Positions 23,147 through 36,836 of a DNA stretch of 64,000 nucleotides are shown piece after piece (within the stretch, counting starts at the first letter, position 1; the number at the start of each line of letters is the position of its first letter). The position numbers and the translations under genes were made by a program. The notes under the pieces are model-generated. The model was given only the letters and a program-made list of their open reading frames with translations, made no database searches and was not told the origin of the DNA. The stretch spans positions 34,146,270 through 34,210,269 of the forward strand of contig NC_083560.1 in the NCBI RefSeq assembly GCF_019925205.1, written 5' to 3'. Source of the stretch: Metopolophium dirhodum. Taxonomy: Eukaryota; Arthropoda; Insecta; Hemiptera; Aphididae.

Positions 23147-23920
23147 GGTATGTTTTTTTGTTAAATTTAACCGGTTAAATCGTTAAATCGAATGGCCACC
23201 CTCCTGGTATATTATACATTTAAACAGTTTTTTTCATTCCCCACTAGTTAAATTGCCGCAGTATTATTCAATGTTAATTTTCACTATTTACTACTTGCCT
23301 GTTACCACAAACTTTTATTTCGTTTCCATTATTTATTAATTAGTAAAGTTTGAATTTGAATTCAATACAATCAATATAAAAAAAGCATTTAAAATGTGAA
23401 TAGAAGTAAGAAAAAGCATTTAATTTATATTTAAAAACACAATTACAAAATTTACTAAAAAATGTGATAGATATCAGTTGATTTACCTAACTAGTTTGTA
23501 TTAAAAAAAATTAGTTACCACGTATAAAAATGATAGATTAACTTGCCGTAATATATACTTAATCGATATCTTCGATAATAAATTCCAATAAAACTAAACA
23601 TTGACAATGCTTCATCTTCACAAGCTCTTATCGATTTGTTCCATTAACATGTATCGAAAACTATCTGGTCAGTTGATAATTAAACACATACAAATTAAAA
23701 GAGAAAAAAAGCAAAATAGATAAGGCAAAATGTAAGGGAAAAAAGTCAAAATAAGCAATAATATTGTTCATCTATTATCTTAAAAATTAAATGATACACA
23801 TTTTAATTTAAAAATTATTTTTCTATAGTTATCAAAAAAAAAAAATGCATTTACCTTCTAATCCAACTTTACTTAATAAATATTGATATGCGAATTGGTA
23901 CTTTTTACTTATATCTTATT
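23147..23920. other. Unit 1 spacer
   Basis: AT-rich, no gene recognised. It may contain decayed hAT coding sequence upstream of the remnant. ATCTTATT at 23913-23920 is the target duplication of the next element. Confidence 0.4.
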
Positions 23921-24260
23921 TATAAGCGTGCGCACAGGGGGTGCCGGAAGTGCCTGAGCACCCACGGACCCTTCACCAAAAACGACAAGGGCCCTAGATA
24001 TTAATTAAGTGTAAATTAAATTAATGAAATTATTGACGAATTAATAAATGTTCCTTTTAAACGTAAATTATCATTATAAGATTGTATACTATATATTGTT
24101 ATGTAATATTTATTGAATGAATAATAAAATAAAATAAATATTTTTAGTATATTTGATATCTTTAAAACATTTTTATCTGTATCTATAATTGTTTTAAAAT
24201 TATTGTGGGCTCTAATTTTTAGTGTGCACCCCCGGAACCAAAAGTCTGCGCACGCCTGTG
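23921..24260. mobile_element. hAT MITE, 340 bp, unit 1
   Basis: The left end TATAAGCGTGCGCACAG and the reverse complement of the right end, CACAGGCGTGCGCAGAC, share the core GCGTGCGCA. They are flanked by an exact 8-bp duplication ATCTTATT (23913-23920 and 24261-24268). A GTGCCGG motif near the left end and CCCCCGGAACC near the right make a second inverted block. It has no coding potential. A 120-residue frame running through and past it is not a gene. Confidence 0.85.
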
Positions 24261-25248
24261 ATCTTATTGGACATAAATATGGAGAATAGTTATCCAAGTT
24301 TGTCTTGGATTTTTTTTTCTTAAGAGAACGTTTTACCCGCATGTGTTGTCTCCGTCTTACAAACGTACAACATAGCAAAAACTAAGAAACAACATTTTCA
24401 ACACGTAAAATAGGAGAACTTTGGCTGTGGAATATCGTTTTTTACTTTTTTTTATCACTTATACAAAAAAAGTTCTTATTTTTTCAAAATCTATTATTAT
24501 TTGCGTTTTTCAAATTAATAACTTTTTTTGAAGTTCCGATATAGAAAAATAAAAACTATTGAACAAGGTTCCTCATTTTTTGTGGTAAAAATTTCGTTTC
24601 CTAGTTATTATTAAAGAGCGGATGTTTAGGTTCTCAAAAGCTTAAAATATGATGATAATATGTTCTAAAAAGACCCTAAAATATTTTCTAAATATGCCGA
24701 TAATATGATTTATTTTCTTTAATAACAGATAAATTATTTAAATAAAAAGTAAAAACAAATGTATTACTACCAAACATTCTCATCACGTTATCAGGTATAA
24801 AATACTATAATCTATGGTACAATCACGGACTGAGAGTAACAAAATGATCAGCGTTACCAATTTTAATAAAAACAAGTAGATAATTGAATGATTTTTAATT
24901 TTTATCATTCTTAAATCAAATTATTTTTTTTCCTTAAAAAATCACAACTCGAAAAATTAACAAAATTTTAATTACTTAACAACAATAGAAGATATTCTTA
25001 AATATGAAAAATAGGCTTAATATTCTCTAATGACCAAAATATGTTTAAATATGCAAAATAATATAAGTCATGTTAAGTTTATGATATTTGTTAAGTTAAT
25101 TGAAAAAAAAAACTAATTAACTGATTTAAGAAATTGCATTAACTTGCTGCCCAGCCTTAAAAAATATACCTTGTTCAGTGCATTTTTTATTTTAATAGTT
25201 ATTTTATAAAAATGTAAATTTAATGACATAATAATGTTTCATTTTTAG
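24261..25248. other. Unit 1 spacer / intron upstream of LACTB2-like exons
   Basis: AT-rich, with no recognisable exon for the metallo-beta-lactamase catalytic part of LACTB2 on the plus strand. It ends with a pyrimidine-rich tract and TTTTTAG acceptor at 25248. Confidence 0.5.
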
Positions 25249-25586
25249 GATCGAATTGTTCGAGTAAATAATTATATTAAACAAAGATTAGAAAGAGAAA
25301 TGGAATTGTATAACTTGATTAATAAAAGTCCATCCGGATCATTGTCTGAAGAAGAAATTGTAAAGGTAATGTAAAGGCAAGTTTACATTTGTATTGTTAT
25401 GTTTTATTTTGCTATTACATGAATCATACTTTTAATTTGCTCACATAATATTTTTATTTTATTCAGGTTATTCCCAATGATTACCAGAAAGTAGCATCGT
25501 ATATTGTGAAAAATCATCTTGCTCAATTAGAGAAGGACGGAAAAATGGTTTTAATCGACAATAAATGGAAAATCAATCAACAATGA
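25249..25586 (+). CDS. LACTB2-like last two exons, unit 1
   Basis: Exon A (25249-25365, 39 codons) follows a TTTTTAG acceptor and ends AAAG before GTAATG. Exon B (25467-25586) follows ATTCAG and ends with a TGA stop. Both are in phase 0 and together give 78 residues, beginning DRIVRVNNYIKQRLEREMEL and ending MVLIDNKWKINQQ. The pattern YI..R..RE...L, then EEIVKVI, then HL..LEK.GK and a final KWK, fits the C-terminal winged-helix region of LACTB2, a mitochondrial-type metallo-beta-lactamase-fold endoribonuclease. The HxHxDH catalytic exons are not in the unit or window, so this cannot be the enzyme by itself. The exons are undamaged in all three units. Confidence 0.65.
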
Positions 25587-26827
25587 AATGTGGGATAGAA
25601 TATTATTAAAATTTAAGTTGTCACAATTTTAAGTGTTTTTTTTTTTTTCATAAACCAAGTTAAAAATAGAACAGAAATTTGTTGTTTATAATGTTGAACT
25701 TGGGGTAAATTTAAAATTTGTATAAGATAATACGTAGAACTTAAGACCAAGAATTATATGAACTAAGGGTGTATAAAATATGATACATATATGAATGTCA
25801 AAAGGGTCAAAATAACAATGATATCAAAAATAATATAACTATAGTGAGTTCTGCTTATGTGATCACTGGTTTATAGAATTAATCGTTTACTGGAATCAAA
25901 AAAGATAAACCCAAACCAAATCTTATGTTATGAATGTTAAATTGACCTTTTAATAGAATGTTCTGAACTCAAGTTTGGTAATAGGTGAATTCACACTAAT
26001 ATTAGAATTATTGACCCAGGGTTGGTTCTGCTAAATTTGCTATATTAGGGGTGGGTCAGAGAGGGAAAATGAATAGTGAGCTGACTTTCTCTTTAGCGGA
26101 ATTCACTGTAAAATTAATGAAACATATAATTTTTTATAATAATTTAGTATATAATAATAAATATTTCACTGGTTGTGGCAGACGTTTCTGTTTCAACGGG
26201 CTCGACGGTCACAATACTTTCATGATTTTATTATTTTGATTCACAAGTGTATTAGTAGTATTACTTTTATTCTTTAAATTAAAAATACTAAACATATTTA
26301 TATAATGATATATTAATATATAAATTATATTATAATAATGCACTATGTGGAATAACTGTCTTGTCTGTCTTAAACACTTTACACGCAAAACTCAATAGTA
26401 AAATAATAAATAGTATATAATATAACATACGAGTACGACGTGACGGTACCGCAGGATATGAACTAATGATTAGTGATGATAAATGGTTACAACCTACAAC
26501 GTACAAATGTACAATTAATGACTATAAATAAAACATTATCGTATATTATTTTTCACTGCCACGGTGCAGCGATCAACACAATCATTGTATCGACCATCGG
26601 CAGTATTGGTTTTTCCAAATTAATATAATTTTATACATTTTGTTTCATTCAACGGACGATAAAACAAATCCCTATAGGACAGTGTTCGGAGTGTTCCAAC
26701 TTATAATTTTAATTTTCGTATAAAATATTATGTAAAACATTATACAAACAAATGTATAGTATAAAAAATTATTATGTGTTATATTTCTTGTTTTTTAACG
26801 AATCTTGTTATGTTTGCAAGAAGGTTT
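25587..26827. other. Unit 1 spacer
   Basis: AT-rich 3' flank of the LACTB2-like exons with no gene recognised. ACAGTGTTCGGAGTGTTCC near 26681 resembles a hAT terminus (compare 11311), but no partner end is seen. Confidence 0.4.
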
Positions 26828-26885
26828 GGGGGGGCTTGGTGGGCTTTTGGGGGGTTTAAGCCCCCCTCAAGCCCCCCCCCCCCCC
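26828..26885. repeat. G/C hairpin, unit 1
   Basis: GGGGGGGCTTG at the left pairs with CAAGCCCCCCC at the right, with GTGGGC, GGGGGG and CCCCCC between. The final C-run is 14 here, 13 in unit 2 and 18 in unit 3. The sequence can form a stem or G-quadruplex. It lies about 90 bases before the Harbinger start codon and may be the element's terminal region. Confidence 0.7.
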
Positions 26886-26977
26886 GATTTCCGCCAATGA
26901 TAATAATATTACATGTATGAAGTTATTTATTAATATATTGTTTTATATTATAAAATATATTTGTTTAATTATTAATT

Positions 26978-27679
26978 ATGGATACTTCGTCATCAAGTTC
27001 AAGTGATGATGAATGTGTAATTGAATTTGTAAGTAGACTTGGAAGGACAAGAAAACCAAGAATTTTGCAGGGAAATATATATGGAAAGTATTACAAGCAA
27101 TAGCTCAATTGAAAAAAAAGTTCTTTATATTTTATAATGATCTAGTAGTTCTTCAAAGTAGGTTAGATTAGGCTAGGTTAGGTTATAGTAGTCTATATTT
27201 AGGTTAGTACGACTAACCTAGAGGTATTAAAAAAAATGTATTCTATTGTTGAAAATTTATAAAAGTTGTTGGTACATTACCATTGGGATTGTGCACGTGT
27301 AAAGATCCAATCACCTGGTATCATTTGAATGAATAATAATTAGACTTTCTAAAATTATGAAAAATAAATTTGTATAACAGGTGGATCAAATGCAGAGGTA
27401 TATAGAAACAGAAAGAAGCAGTTTTTTTCATTAAATCTTCAGGCAATTTGTGATTCAAATTTAAAATTTATTGACACAGTTTCCCGGTGGAAGGGGTCAG
27501 CCCATGATTCCCGAATTTTTCAACATTCAAAAATATACTCTTGTTTTGAGAATGGGGAATTTAGGGATAATATTCTCATGGAAGATAATAGATATCATCT
27601 CAAAAAATATTGCATTACACCCCTGTTGAATGTGGAAACTCCAGCAGAAAATGTAGTCACAACTAATACAAATAAATAA
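26978..27679 (+). pseudogene. PIF/Harbinger transposase remnant across unit 1/2 junction
   Basis: A 41-codon N-terminal frame (26978-27103) starts MDTSSSSSSDDE and stops with TAG. After about 280 bp without homology, a TATAACAG acceptor-like site leads into 27381-27679. That part reads GSNAEVYRNRKKQFFSLNLQ, then DTVSRWKGSAHDSRIF, and ends at TAA. 'N..VYRNRK...S.N.QA.CD....F......W.GS.HDSRIF' is the HARBI1/DDE_4 core. The first catalytic Asp region and the C-terminal Glu region are missing. The unit boundary (27493) falls inside RWKG|SAHD without any break, showing that this junction is ancestral sequence. Confidence 0.85.
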
Positions 27680-28190
27680 AGTAAAATATTAAAATATAGA
27701 ATAATAAAAAATTGTAGAGAATAATAATTAACAAACAATTTAAAACTATCACATAGGTAATTCAATTTATGTACCTATTGGATTTGCAATATCGGAATAG
27801 AAAGTTTTGAATAATCAAAACATCGGTTCGTCCATCTGTAATGTCAATATGATCCAATAAAATGTGGAATGGTTTTTTCGTGATGATTAGATTGCCTCAT
27901 ACGTTACAGAAATGCAGCTTAATTGCCTATTCAAATCGCCGTGTTACCAATTTCCACAAAACCTCAGAAATTATAAACTATTTGTATTAAAAATTGTATT
28001 ATTAACAATAACAAAGATTTCTTTTGTAAAACCAGATCAATTTTGATAGGTAGCAGTAGTTCGACAGAAGATAATATCAATTTACCATCAGTATGTTACG
28101 TACCTATTAAGTATTATATATGTACGACATAGCACACGTTTCCAGTAGTAATGACGATATAATTAATAAGGCAATTAGTATATTATAACA

Positions 28191-28645
28191 TGCTAAGGCC
28201 ATTGTAAGAGTGTAGTAGAAAACAAAAAAGCTATAAAAATATCGTCACACGTCTCTCCTCGGGAATGTACGGGAGAGGATACGAGTCGATCGGAACACCA
28301 AGTACGAGATCCGAACTCTGTCTCATGACCGAATTTGGCCACTACTACGACCACCCACTCCAAAGGACACGATCATATATATAGGAACCCATTACAAGAG
28401 CTCGTCAAACGGTTATACAGTATGGGTTGAACAAACGATTAGACGGTTAGGGACAGGTCAGGTCGGGTCGTAACACCACTCACAGTCTTAAATTCTATAT
28501 TAGAGTCGTAACACCACTCTCTTCTCCACCATAGATTATGATTTTGTAATTTTGTACTTCGTTAAATAAACACTGATCACAACCTAGTACATCAAGTATT
28601 CATTTCTGCGTTGATGTATATATAGACGTCGGTTGGGACGTAACA
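28191..28645 (+). mobile_element. Solo-LTR-like sequence, unit 2
   Basis: Same block as in unit 1, with TGTAAGAG at 28203 and GACGTAACA ending at 28645. One substitution distinguishes it (AAAGGACACG where units 1 and 3 have AAAGGACTCG). Confidence 0.5.
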
Positions 28646-29586
28646 AGTACGATAGGCGTCGACAGCGTAATTTGTTTTGCCAATAATATAATTATTATTG
28701 TTATCGTGGTGAATCGAGATAACGTTATCTCAGTTTAATGATTTCACGTCTTTTCACTGTCAAATTCTCAGATCATCATAATAATTTATAATAACTTAGT
28801 TAAAAATACGAAGGTAATTATAGCTATATAGTAATTAATGAGTAATGCGCTGTTATAATAATTATTATGCCCTAATGTCATAGGTATACTCCATTACTCA
28901 CCGATCGTATATTTAAGCCATAGCTGCGACTACGGTTGCATGAACAATCACTAAACATTTAACGAATCAATAGAGAGCCAATGGTATTCTTATACATGAT
29001 TTAGTGGCCCATAATCGGTCCATTTACATGCAATCCGCCATTAAAATCTTTAAATATATTTTTGTTTTTCGATTGTATATATCATGAAAAAAATTAGTAT
29101 CAAATCAGATTTTGTATAATGCAGCTTTCTAAGAAATATACAAATGCATGAAGTTCTGAGCTCTGTTAATTAGTAATAATATAAGGGAAACATAAGTATT
29201 GATCATATAAAGTCTTAAAGACATTACAACAAGCGAAAAGCCCATAAATTATATATATTCATAATGCCTACTTATTAGTTATAGTAATTATTATTAAATT
29301 AAAAGAAATCCGGGACGATATATTTTAACTTGACCTAATCGTTTAATCTAACTTAATATTATTAATATTTTTATCTTAACATTTTTTACTAGTGGGTTTC
29401 ATTATGAAATATAAAACGCTAAATATTAAAATTATAGAAATAGAAAATATACTTTTATTTTCAACAAAAACTAATTTTAAAATTTTAAATACAGTACATA
29501 TTTTTAAACATCATATAGTGACATACAACGTTTTTTAACTTTATCTTCAGCTGTCATCGTGTATTTTTGCGTGCTGTGGACGTTCT

Positions 29587-29993
29587 TCAGAAACGATTGA
29601 TTTTTATAATTTCGTCATGAAATTCCATGAAACTTAAACCGTATGTTTTGGTAATCAAACAACTTTCTACAGTTGCCACATCCATTTGATTACGAACGTC
29701 GGTCCAAGTGAAAGTCTTCAATGAAAACACTCGTTCTATTGATGCATTTGAACCTGGCAAACAAAATGCAAATTCACTGCTGCAAGATTTGAAATACCCA
29801 CGTCTTTTTCTTTAAATAACTTAAATATTTGTAACCATTTTTGTTCTAATGAAGTAGAATTTTTTGTCCATTCATCGAATTTTTCTTGAAAAATATTTAA
29901 AAATGACATAAATTCATCAAAGTAATCATCTTCGTTAATTACAACGAATTCGGAAAGAGAATTTAATGTGTTCTTGGCATTCTGCCATGTTAC
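29587..29993 (-). pseudogene. hAT transposase C-terminal remnant, unit 2 (frameshifted)
   Basis: Same sequence as the unit 1 and 3 copies, but four bases are missing at about 29775 (AAATTCACTGCTG instead of AAATTCAACAACTGCTG). This shifts the frame within the conserved LPGSNASIERVFS region's upstream neighbour. The change is not a homopolymer indel, so it is probably real and marks unit 2. Confidence 0.8.
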
Positions 29994-30767
29994 GGTATGT
30001 TTTTTTGTTAAATTTAACCGGTTAAATCGTTAAATCGAATGGCCACCCTCCTGGTATATTATACATTTAAACAGTTTTTTTCATTCCCCACTAGTTAAAT
30101 TGCCGCAGTATTATTCAATGTTAATTTTCACTATTTACTACTTGCCTGTTACCACAAACTTTTATTTCGTTTCCATTATTTATTAATTAGTAAAGTTTGA
30201 ATTTGAATTCAATACAATCAATATAAAAAAAGCATTTAAAATGTGAATAGAAGTAAGAAAAAGCATTTAATTTATATTTAAAAACACAATTACAAAATTT
30301 ACTAAAAAATGTGATAGATATCAGTTGATTTACCTAACTAGTTTGTATTAAAAAAAATTAGTTACCACGTATAAAAATGATAGATTAACTTGCCGTAATA
30401 TATACTTAATCGATATCTTCGATAATAAATTCCAATAAAACTAAACATTGACAATGCTTCATCTTCACAAGCTCTTATCGATTTGTTCCATTAACATGTA
30501 TCGAAAACTATCTGGTCAGTTGATAATTAAACACATACAAATTAAAAGAGAAAAAAAGCAAAATAGATAAGGCAAAATGTAAGGGAAAAAAGTCAAAATA
30601 AGCAATAATATTGTTCATCTATTATCTTAAAAATTAAATGATACACATTTTAATTTAAAAATTATTTTTCTATAGTTATCAAAAAAAAAAAATGCATTTA
30701 CCTTCTAATCCAACTTTACTTAATAAATATTGATATGCGAATTGGTACTTTTTACTTATATCTTATT

Positions 30768-31107
30768 TATAAGCGTGCGCACAGGGGGTGCCGGAAGTGC
30801 CTGAGCACCCACGGACCCTTCACCAAAAACGACAAGGGCCCTAGATATTAATTAAGTGTAAATTAAATTAATGAAATTATTGACGAATTAATAAATGTTC
30901 CTTTTAAACGTAAATTATCATTATAAGATTGTATACTATATATTGTTATGTAATATTTATTGAATGAATAATAAAATAAAATAAATATTTTTAGTATATT
31001 TGATATCTTTAAAACATTTTTATCTGTATCTATAATTGTTTTAAAATTATTGTGGGCTCTAATTTTTAGTGTGCACCCCCGGAACCAAAAGTCTGCGCAC
31101 GCCTGTG
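30768..31107. mobile_element. hAT MITE, 340 bp, unit 2
   Basis: Identical in structure to the unit 1 element: GCGTGCGCA TIR cores and the ATCTTATT duplication on both sides (30760-30767 and 31108-31115). It was duplicated with the unit and did not insert independently. Confidence 0.85.
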
Positions 31108-32094
31108 ATCTTATTGGACATAAATATGGAGAATAGTTATCCAAGTTTGTCTTGGATTTTTTTTTCTTAAGAGAACGTTTTACCCGCATGTGTTGTCTCC
31201 GTCTTACAAACGTACAACATAGCAAAAACTAAGAAACAACATTTTCAACACGTAAAATAGGAGAACTTTGGCTGTGGAATATCGTTTTTACTTTTTTTTA
31301 TCACTTATACAAAAAAAGTTCTTATTTTTTCAAAATCTATTATTATTTGCGTTTTTCAAATTAATAACTTTTTTTGAAGTTCCGATATAGAAAAATAAAA
31401 ACTATTGAACAAGGTTCCTCATTTTTTGTGGTAAAAATTTCGTTTCCTAGTTATTATTAAAGAGCGGATGTTTAGGTTCTCAAAAGCTTAAAATATGATG
31501 ATAATATGTTCTAAAAAGACCCTAAAATATTTTCTAAATATGCCGATAATATGATTTATTTTCTTTAATAACAGATAAATTATTTAAATAAAAAGTAAAA
31601 ACAAATGTATTACTACCAAACATTCTCATCACGTTATCAGGTATAAAATACTATAATCTATGGTACAATCACGGACTGAGAGTAACAAAATGATCAGCGT
31701 TACCAATTTTAATAAAAACAAGTAGATAATTGAATGATTTTTAATTTTTATCATTCTTAAATCAAATTATTTTTTTTCCTTAAAAAATCACAACTCGAAA
31801 AATTAACAAAATTTTAATTACTTAACAACAATAGAAGATATTCTTAAATATGAAAAATAGGCTTAATATTCTCTAATGACCAAAATATGTTTAAATATGC
31901 AAAATAATATAAGTCATGTTAAGTTTATGATATTTGTTAAGTTAATTGAAAAAAAAAACTAATTAACTGATTTAAGAAATTGCATTAACTTGCTGCCCAG
32001 CCTTAAAAAATATACCTTGTTCAGTGCATTTTTTATTTTAATAGTTATTTTATAAAAATGTAAATTTAATGACATAATAATGTTTCATTTTTAG

Positions 32095-32432
32095 GATCGA
32101 ATTGTTCGAGTAAATAATTATATTAAACAAAGATTAGAAAGAGAAATGGAATTGTATAACTTGATTAATAAAAGTCCATCCGGATCATTGTCTGAAGAAG
32201 AAATTGTAAAGGTAATGTAAAGGCAAGTTTACATTTGTATTGTTATGTTTTATTTTGCTATTACATGAATCATACTTTTAATTTGCTCACATAATATTTT
32301 TATTTTATTCAGGTTATTCCCAATGATTACCAGAAAGTAGCATCGTATATTGTGAAAAATCATCTTGCTCAATTAGAGAAGGACGGAAAAATGGTTTTAA
32401 TCGACAATAAATGGAAAATCAATCAACAATGA
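32095..32432 (+). CDS. LACTB2-like last two exons, unit 2
   Basis: Exon A 32095-32211 and exon B 32313-32432 keep both splice sites and the same 78-residue reading as unit 1 with no coding change that I can see. As in unit 1, only the presumed winged-helix C-terminus is present and no catalytic exons are visible upstream. Confidence 0.65.
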
Positions 32433-33672
32433 AATGTGGGATAGAATATTATTAAAATTTAAGTTGTCACAATTTTAAGTGTTTTTTTTTTTTTCATAAA
32501 CCAAGTTAAAAATAGAACAGAAATTTGTTGTTTATAATGTTGAACTTGGGTAAATTTAAAATTTGTATAAGATAATACGTAGAACTTAAGACCAAGAATT
32601 ATATGAACTAAGGGTGTATAAAATATGATACATATATGAATGTCAAAAGGGTCAAAATAACAATGATATCAAAAATAATATAACTATAGTGAGTTCTGCT
32701 TATGTGATCACTGGTTTATAGAATTAATCGTTTACTGGAATCAAAAAAGATAAACCCAAACCAAATCTTATGTTATGAATGTTAAATTGACCTTTTAATA
32801 GAATGTTCTGAACTTCAAGTTTGGTAATAGGTGAATTCACACTAATATTAGAATTATTGACCCAGGGTTGGTTCTGCTAAATTTGCTATATTAGGGGTGG
32901 GTCAGAGAGGGAAAATGAATAGTGAGCTGACTTTCTCTTTAGCGGAATTCACTGTAAAATTAATGAAACATATAATTTTTATAATAATTTAGTATATAAT
33001 AATAAATATTTCACTGGTTGTGGCAGACGTTTCTGTTTCAACGGGCTCGACGGTCACAATACTTTCATGATTTTATTATTTTGATTCACAAGTGTATTAG
33101 TAGTATTACTTTTATTCTTTAAATTAAAAATACTAAACATATTTATATAATGATATATTAATATATAAATTATATTATAATAATGCACTATGTGGAATAA
33201 CTGTCTTGTCTGTCTTAAACACTTTACACGCAAAACTCAATAGTAAAATAATAAATAGTATATAATATAACATACGAGTACGACGTGACGGTACCGCAGG
33301 ATATGAACTAATGATTAGTGATGATAAATGGTTACAACCTACAACGTACAAATGTACAATTAATGACTATAAATAAAACATTATCGTATATTATTTTTCA
33401 CTGCCACGGTGCAGCGATCAACACAATCATTGTATCGACCATCGGCAGTATTGGTTTTTCCAAATTAATATAATTTTATACATTTTGTTTCATTCAACGG
33501 ACGATAAAACAAATCCCTATAGGACAGTGTTCGGAGTGTTCCAACTTATAATTTTAATTTTCGTATAAAATATTATGTAAAACATTATACAAACAAATGT
33601 ATAGTATAAAAAATTATTATGTGTTATATTTCTTGTTTTTTAACGAATCTTGTTATGTTTGCAAGAAGGTTT

Positions 33673-33728
33673 GGGGGGGCTTGGTGGGCTTTTGGGGGGT
33701 TTAAGCCCCCTCAAGCCCCCCCCCCCCC
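33673..33728. repeat. G/C hairpin, unit 2
   Basis: Same inverted G7CTTG/CAAGC7 structure as unit 1. The inner C-run has five bases (six in unit 1) and the outer has 13. A plus-strand frame of 76 residues running through it (33619-33849) is rich in Gly and Pro because of the G/C runs and is not a gene. Confidence 0.7.
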
Positions 33729-33820
33729 GATTTCCGCCAATGATAATAATATTACATGTATGAAGTTATTTATTAATATATTGTTTTATATTATAAAATA
33801 TATTTGTTTAATTATTAATT

Positions 33821-34520
33821 ATGGATACTTCGTCATCAAGTTCAAGTGATGATGAATGTGTAATTGAATTTGTAAGTAGACTTGGAAGGACAAGAAAACC
33901 AAGAATTTTGCAGGGAAATATATATGGAAAGTATTACAAGCAATAGCTCAATTGAAAAAAAAGTTCTTTATATTTTATAATGATCTAGTAGTTCTTCAAA
34001 GTAGGTTAGATTAGGCTAGGTTAGGTTATAGTAGTCTATATTTAGGTTAGTACGACTAACCTAGAGGTATTAAAAAAAATGTATTCTATTGTTGAAATTT
34101 ATAAAAGTTGTTGGTACATTACCATTGGATTGTGCACGTGTAAAGATCCAATCACCTGGTATCATTTGAATGAATAATAATTAGACTTTCTAAAATTATG
34201 AAAAATAAATTTGTATAACAGGTGGATCAAATGCAGAGGTATATAGAAACAGAAAGAAGCAGTTTTTTTCATTAAATCTTCAGGCAATTTGTGATTCAAA
34301 TTTAAAATTTATTGACACAGTTTCCCGGTGGAAGGGGTCAGCCCATGATTCCCGAATTTTTCAACATTCAAAAATATACTCTTGTTTTGAGAATGGGGAA
34401 TTTAGGGATAATATTCTCATGGAAGATAATAGATATCATCTCAAAAAATATTGCATTACACCCCTGTTGAATGTGGAAACTCCAGCAGAAAATGTAGTCA
34501 CAACTAATACAAATAAATAA
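33821..34520 (+). pseudogene. PIF/Harbinger transposase remnant across unit 2/3 junction
   Basis: N-terminal frame 33821-33946 (MDTSSSSSSDDE, 41 codons) and C-terminal part 34222-34520 with VYRNRK and GSAHDSRIF. It reads like the unit 1/2 copy and crosses the unit boundary at 34334 without interruption. Confidence 0.85.
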
Positions 34521-35030
34521 AGTAAAATATTAAAATATAGAATAATAAAAAATTGTAGAGAATAATAATTAACAAACAATTTAAAACTATCACATAGGTA
34601 ATTCAATTTATGTACCTATTGGATTTGCAATATCGGAATAGAAAGTTTTGAATAATCAAACATCGGTTCGTCCATCTGTAATGTCAATATGATCCAATAA
34701 AATGTGGAATGGTTTTTTCGTGATGATTAGATTGCCTCATACGTTACAGAAATGCAGCTTAATTGCCTATTCAAATCGCCGTGTTACCAATTTCCACAAA
34801 ACCTCAGAAATTATAAACTATTTGTATTAAAAATTGTATTATTAACAATAACAAAGATTTCTTTTGTAAAACCAGATCAATTTTGATAGGTAGCAGTAGT
34901 TCGACAGAAGATAATATCAATTTACCATCAGTATGTTACGTACCTATTAAGTATTATATATGTACGACATAGCACACGTTTCCAGTAGTAATGACGATAT
35001 AATTAATAAGGCAATTAGTATATTATAACA

Positions 35031-35485
35031 TGCTAAGGCCATTGTAAGAGTGTAGTAGAAAACAAAAAAGCTATAAAAATATCGTCACACGTCTCTCCTC
35101 GGGAATGTACGGGAGAGGATACGAGTCGATCGGAACACCAAGTACGAGATCCGAACTCTGTCTCATGACCGAATTTGGCCACTACTACGACCACCCACTC
35201 CAAAGGACTCGATCATATATATAGGAACCCATTACAAGAGCTCGTCAAACGGTTATACAGTATGGGTTGAACAAACGATTAGACGGTTAGGGACAGGTCA
35301 GGTCGGGTCGTAACACCACTCACAGTCTTAAATTCTATATTAGAGTCGTAACACCACTCTCTTCTCCACCATAGATTATGATTTTGTAATTTTGTACTTC
35401 GTTAAATAAACACTGATCACAACCTAGTACATCAAGTATTCATTTCTGCGTTGATGTATATATAGACGTCGGTTGGGACGTAACA
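35031..35485 (+). mobile_element. Solo-LTR-like sequence, unit 3
   Basis: Third copy of the block with TATA-like and polyadenylation-like motifs, TGTAAGAG at 35043 and GTAACA ending at 35485. Confidence 0.5.
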
Positions 35486-36425
35486 AGTACGATAGGCGTC
35501 GACAGCGTAATTTGTTTTGCCAATAATATAATTATTATTGTTATCGTGGTGAATCGAGATAACGTTATCTCAGTTTAATGATTTCACGTCTTTTCACTGT
35601 CAAATTCTCAGATCATCATAATAATTTATAATAACTTAGTTAAAAATACGAAGGTAATTATAGCTATATAGTAATTAATGAGTAATGCGCTGTTATAATA
35701 ATTATTATGCCCTAATGTCATAGGTATACTCATTACTCACCGATCGTATATTTAAGCCATAGCTGCGACTACGGTTGCATGAACAATCACTAAACATTTA
35801 ACGAATCAATAGAGAGCCAATGGTATTCTTATACATGATTTAGTGGCCCATAATCGGTCCATTTACATGCAATCCGCCATTAAAATCTTTAAATATATTT
35901 TTGTTTTTCGATTGTATATATCATGAAAAAAATTAGTATCAAATCAGATTTTGTATAATGCAGCTTTCTAAGAAATATACAAATGCATGAAGTTCTGAGC
36001 TCTGTTAATTAGTAATAATATAAGGGAAACATAAGTATTGATCATATAAAGTCTTAAAGACATTACAACAAGCGAAAAGCCCATAAATTATATATATTCA
36101 TAATGCCTACTTATTAGTTATAGTAATTATTATTAAATTAAAAGAAATCCGGGACGATATATTTTAACTTGACCTAATCGTTTAATCTAACTTAATATTA
36201 TTAATATTTTTATCTTAACATTTTTTACTAGTGGGTTTCATTATGAAATATAAAACGCTAAATATTAAAATTATAGAAATAGAAAATATACTTTTATTTT
36301 CAACAAAAACTAATTTTAAAATTTTAAATACAGTACATATTTTTAAACATCATATAGTGACATACAACGTTTTTTAACTTTATCTTCAGCTGTCATCGTG
36401 TATTTTTGCGTGCTGTGGACGTTCT

Positions 36426-36836
36426 TCAGAAACGATTGATTTTTATAATTTCGTCATGAAATTCCATGAAACTTAAACCGTATGTTTTGGTAATCAAACA
36501 ACTTTCTACAGTTGCCACATCCATTTGATTACGAACGTCGGTCCAAGTGAAAGTCTTCAATGAAAACACTCGTTCTATTGATGCATTTGAACCTGGCAAA
36601 CAAAATGCAAATTCAACAACTGCTGCAAGATTTGAAATACCCACGTCTTTTTCTTTAAATAACTTAAATATTTGTAACCATTTTTGTTCTAATGAAGTAG
36701 AATTTTTTGTCCATTCATCGAATTTTTCTTGAAAAATATTTAAAAATGACATAAATTCATCAAAGTAATCATCTTCGTTAATTACAACGAATTCGGAAAG
36801 AGAATTTAATGTGTTCTTGGCATTCTGCCATGTTAC
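36426..36836 (-). pseudogene. hAT transposase C-terminal remnant, unit 3
   Basis: It has the same uninterrupted frame as unit 1, with LPGSNASIERVFS and VRNQMDVATVESCLI and a stop at 36426. It lacks the unit 2 deletion, so units 1 and 3 share the ancestral state. Confidence 0.8.

Noticed and set aside
24016..24378. 120-residue minus-strand frame repeated three times (also 30863-31225 and 37706-38068)
   Set aside because: It starts outside and runs through the whole hAT MITE including its TIR. Conservation comes from the tandem duplication and not from selection, and it has no family motif.
27150..27225. TTAGG-like words (also CCTAA words near 58745 and 58940) as interstitial telomere
   Set aside because: Only a few imperfect copies. 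Too short and irregular for a telomeric array.
33619..33849. 76-residue frame rich in Gly/Pro in unit 2 only
   Set aside because: It runs through the G/C hairpin and is open in only one unit because the run length differs.
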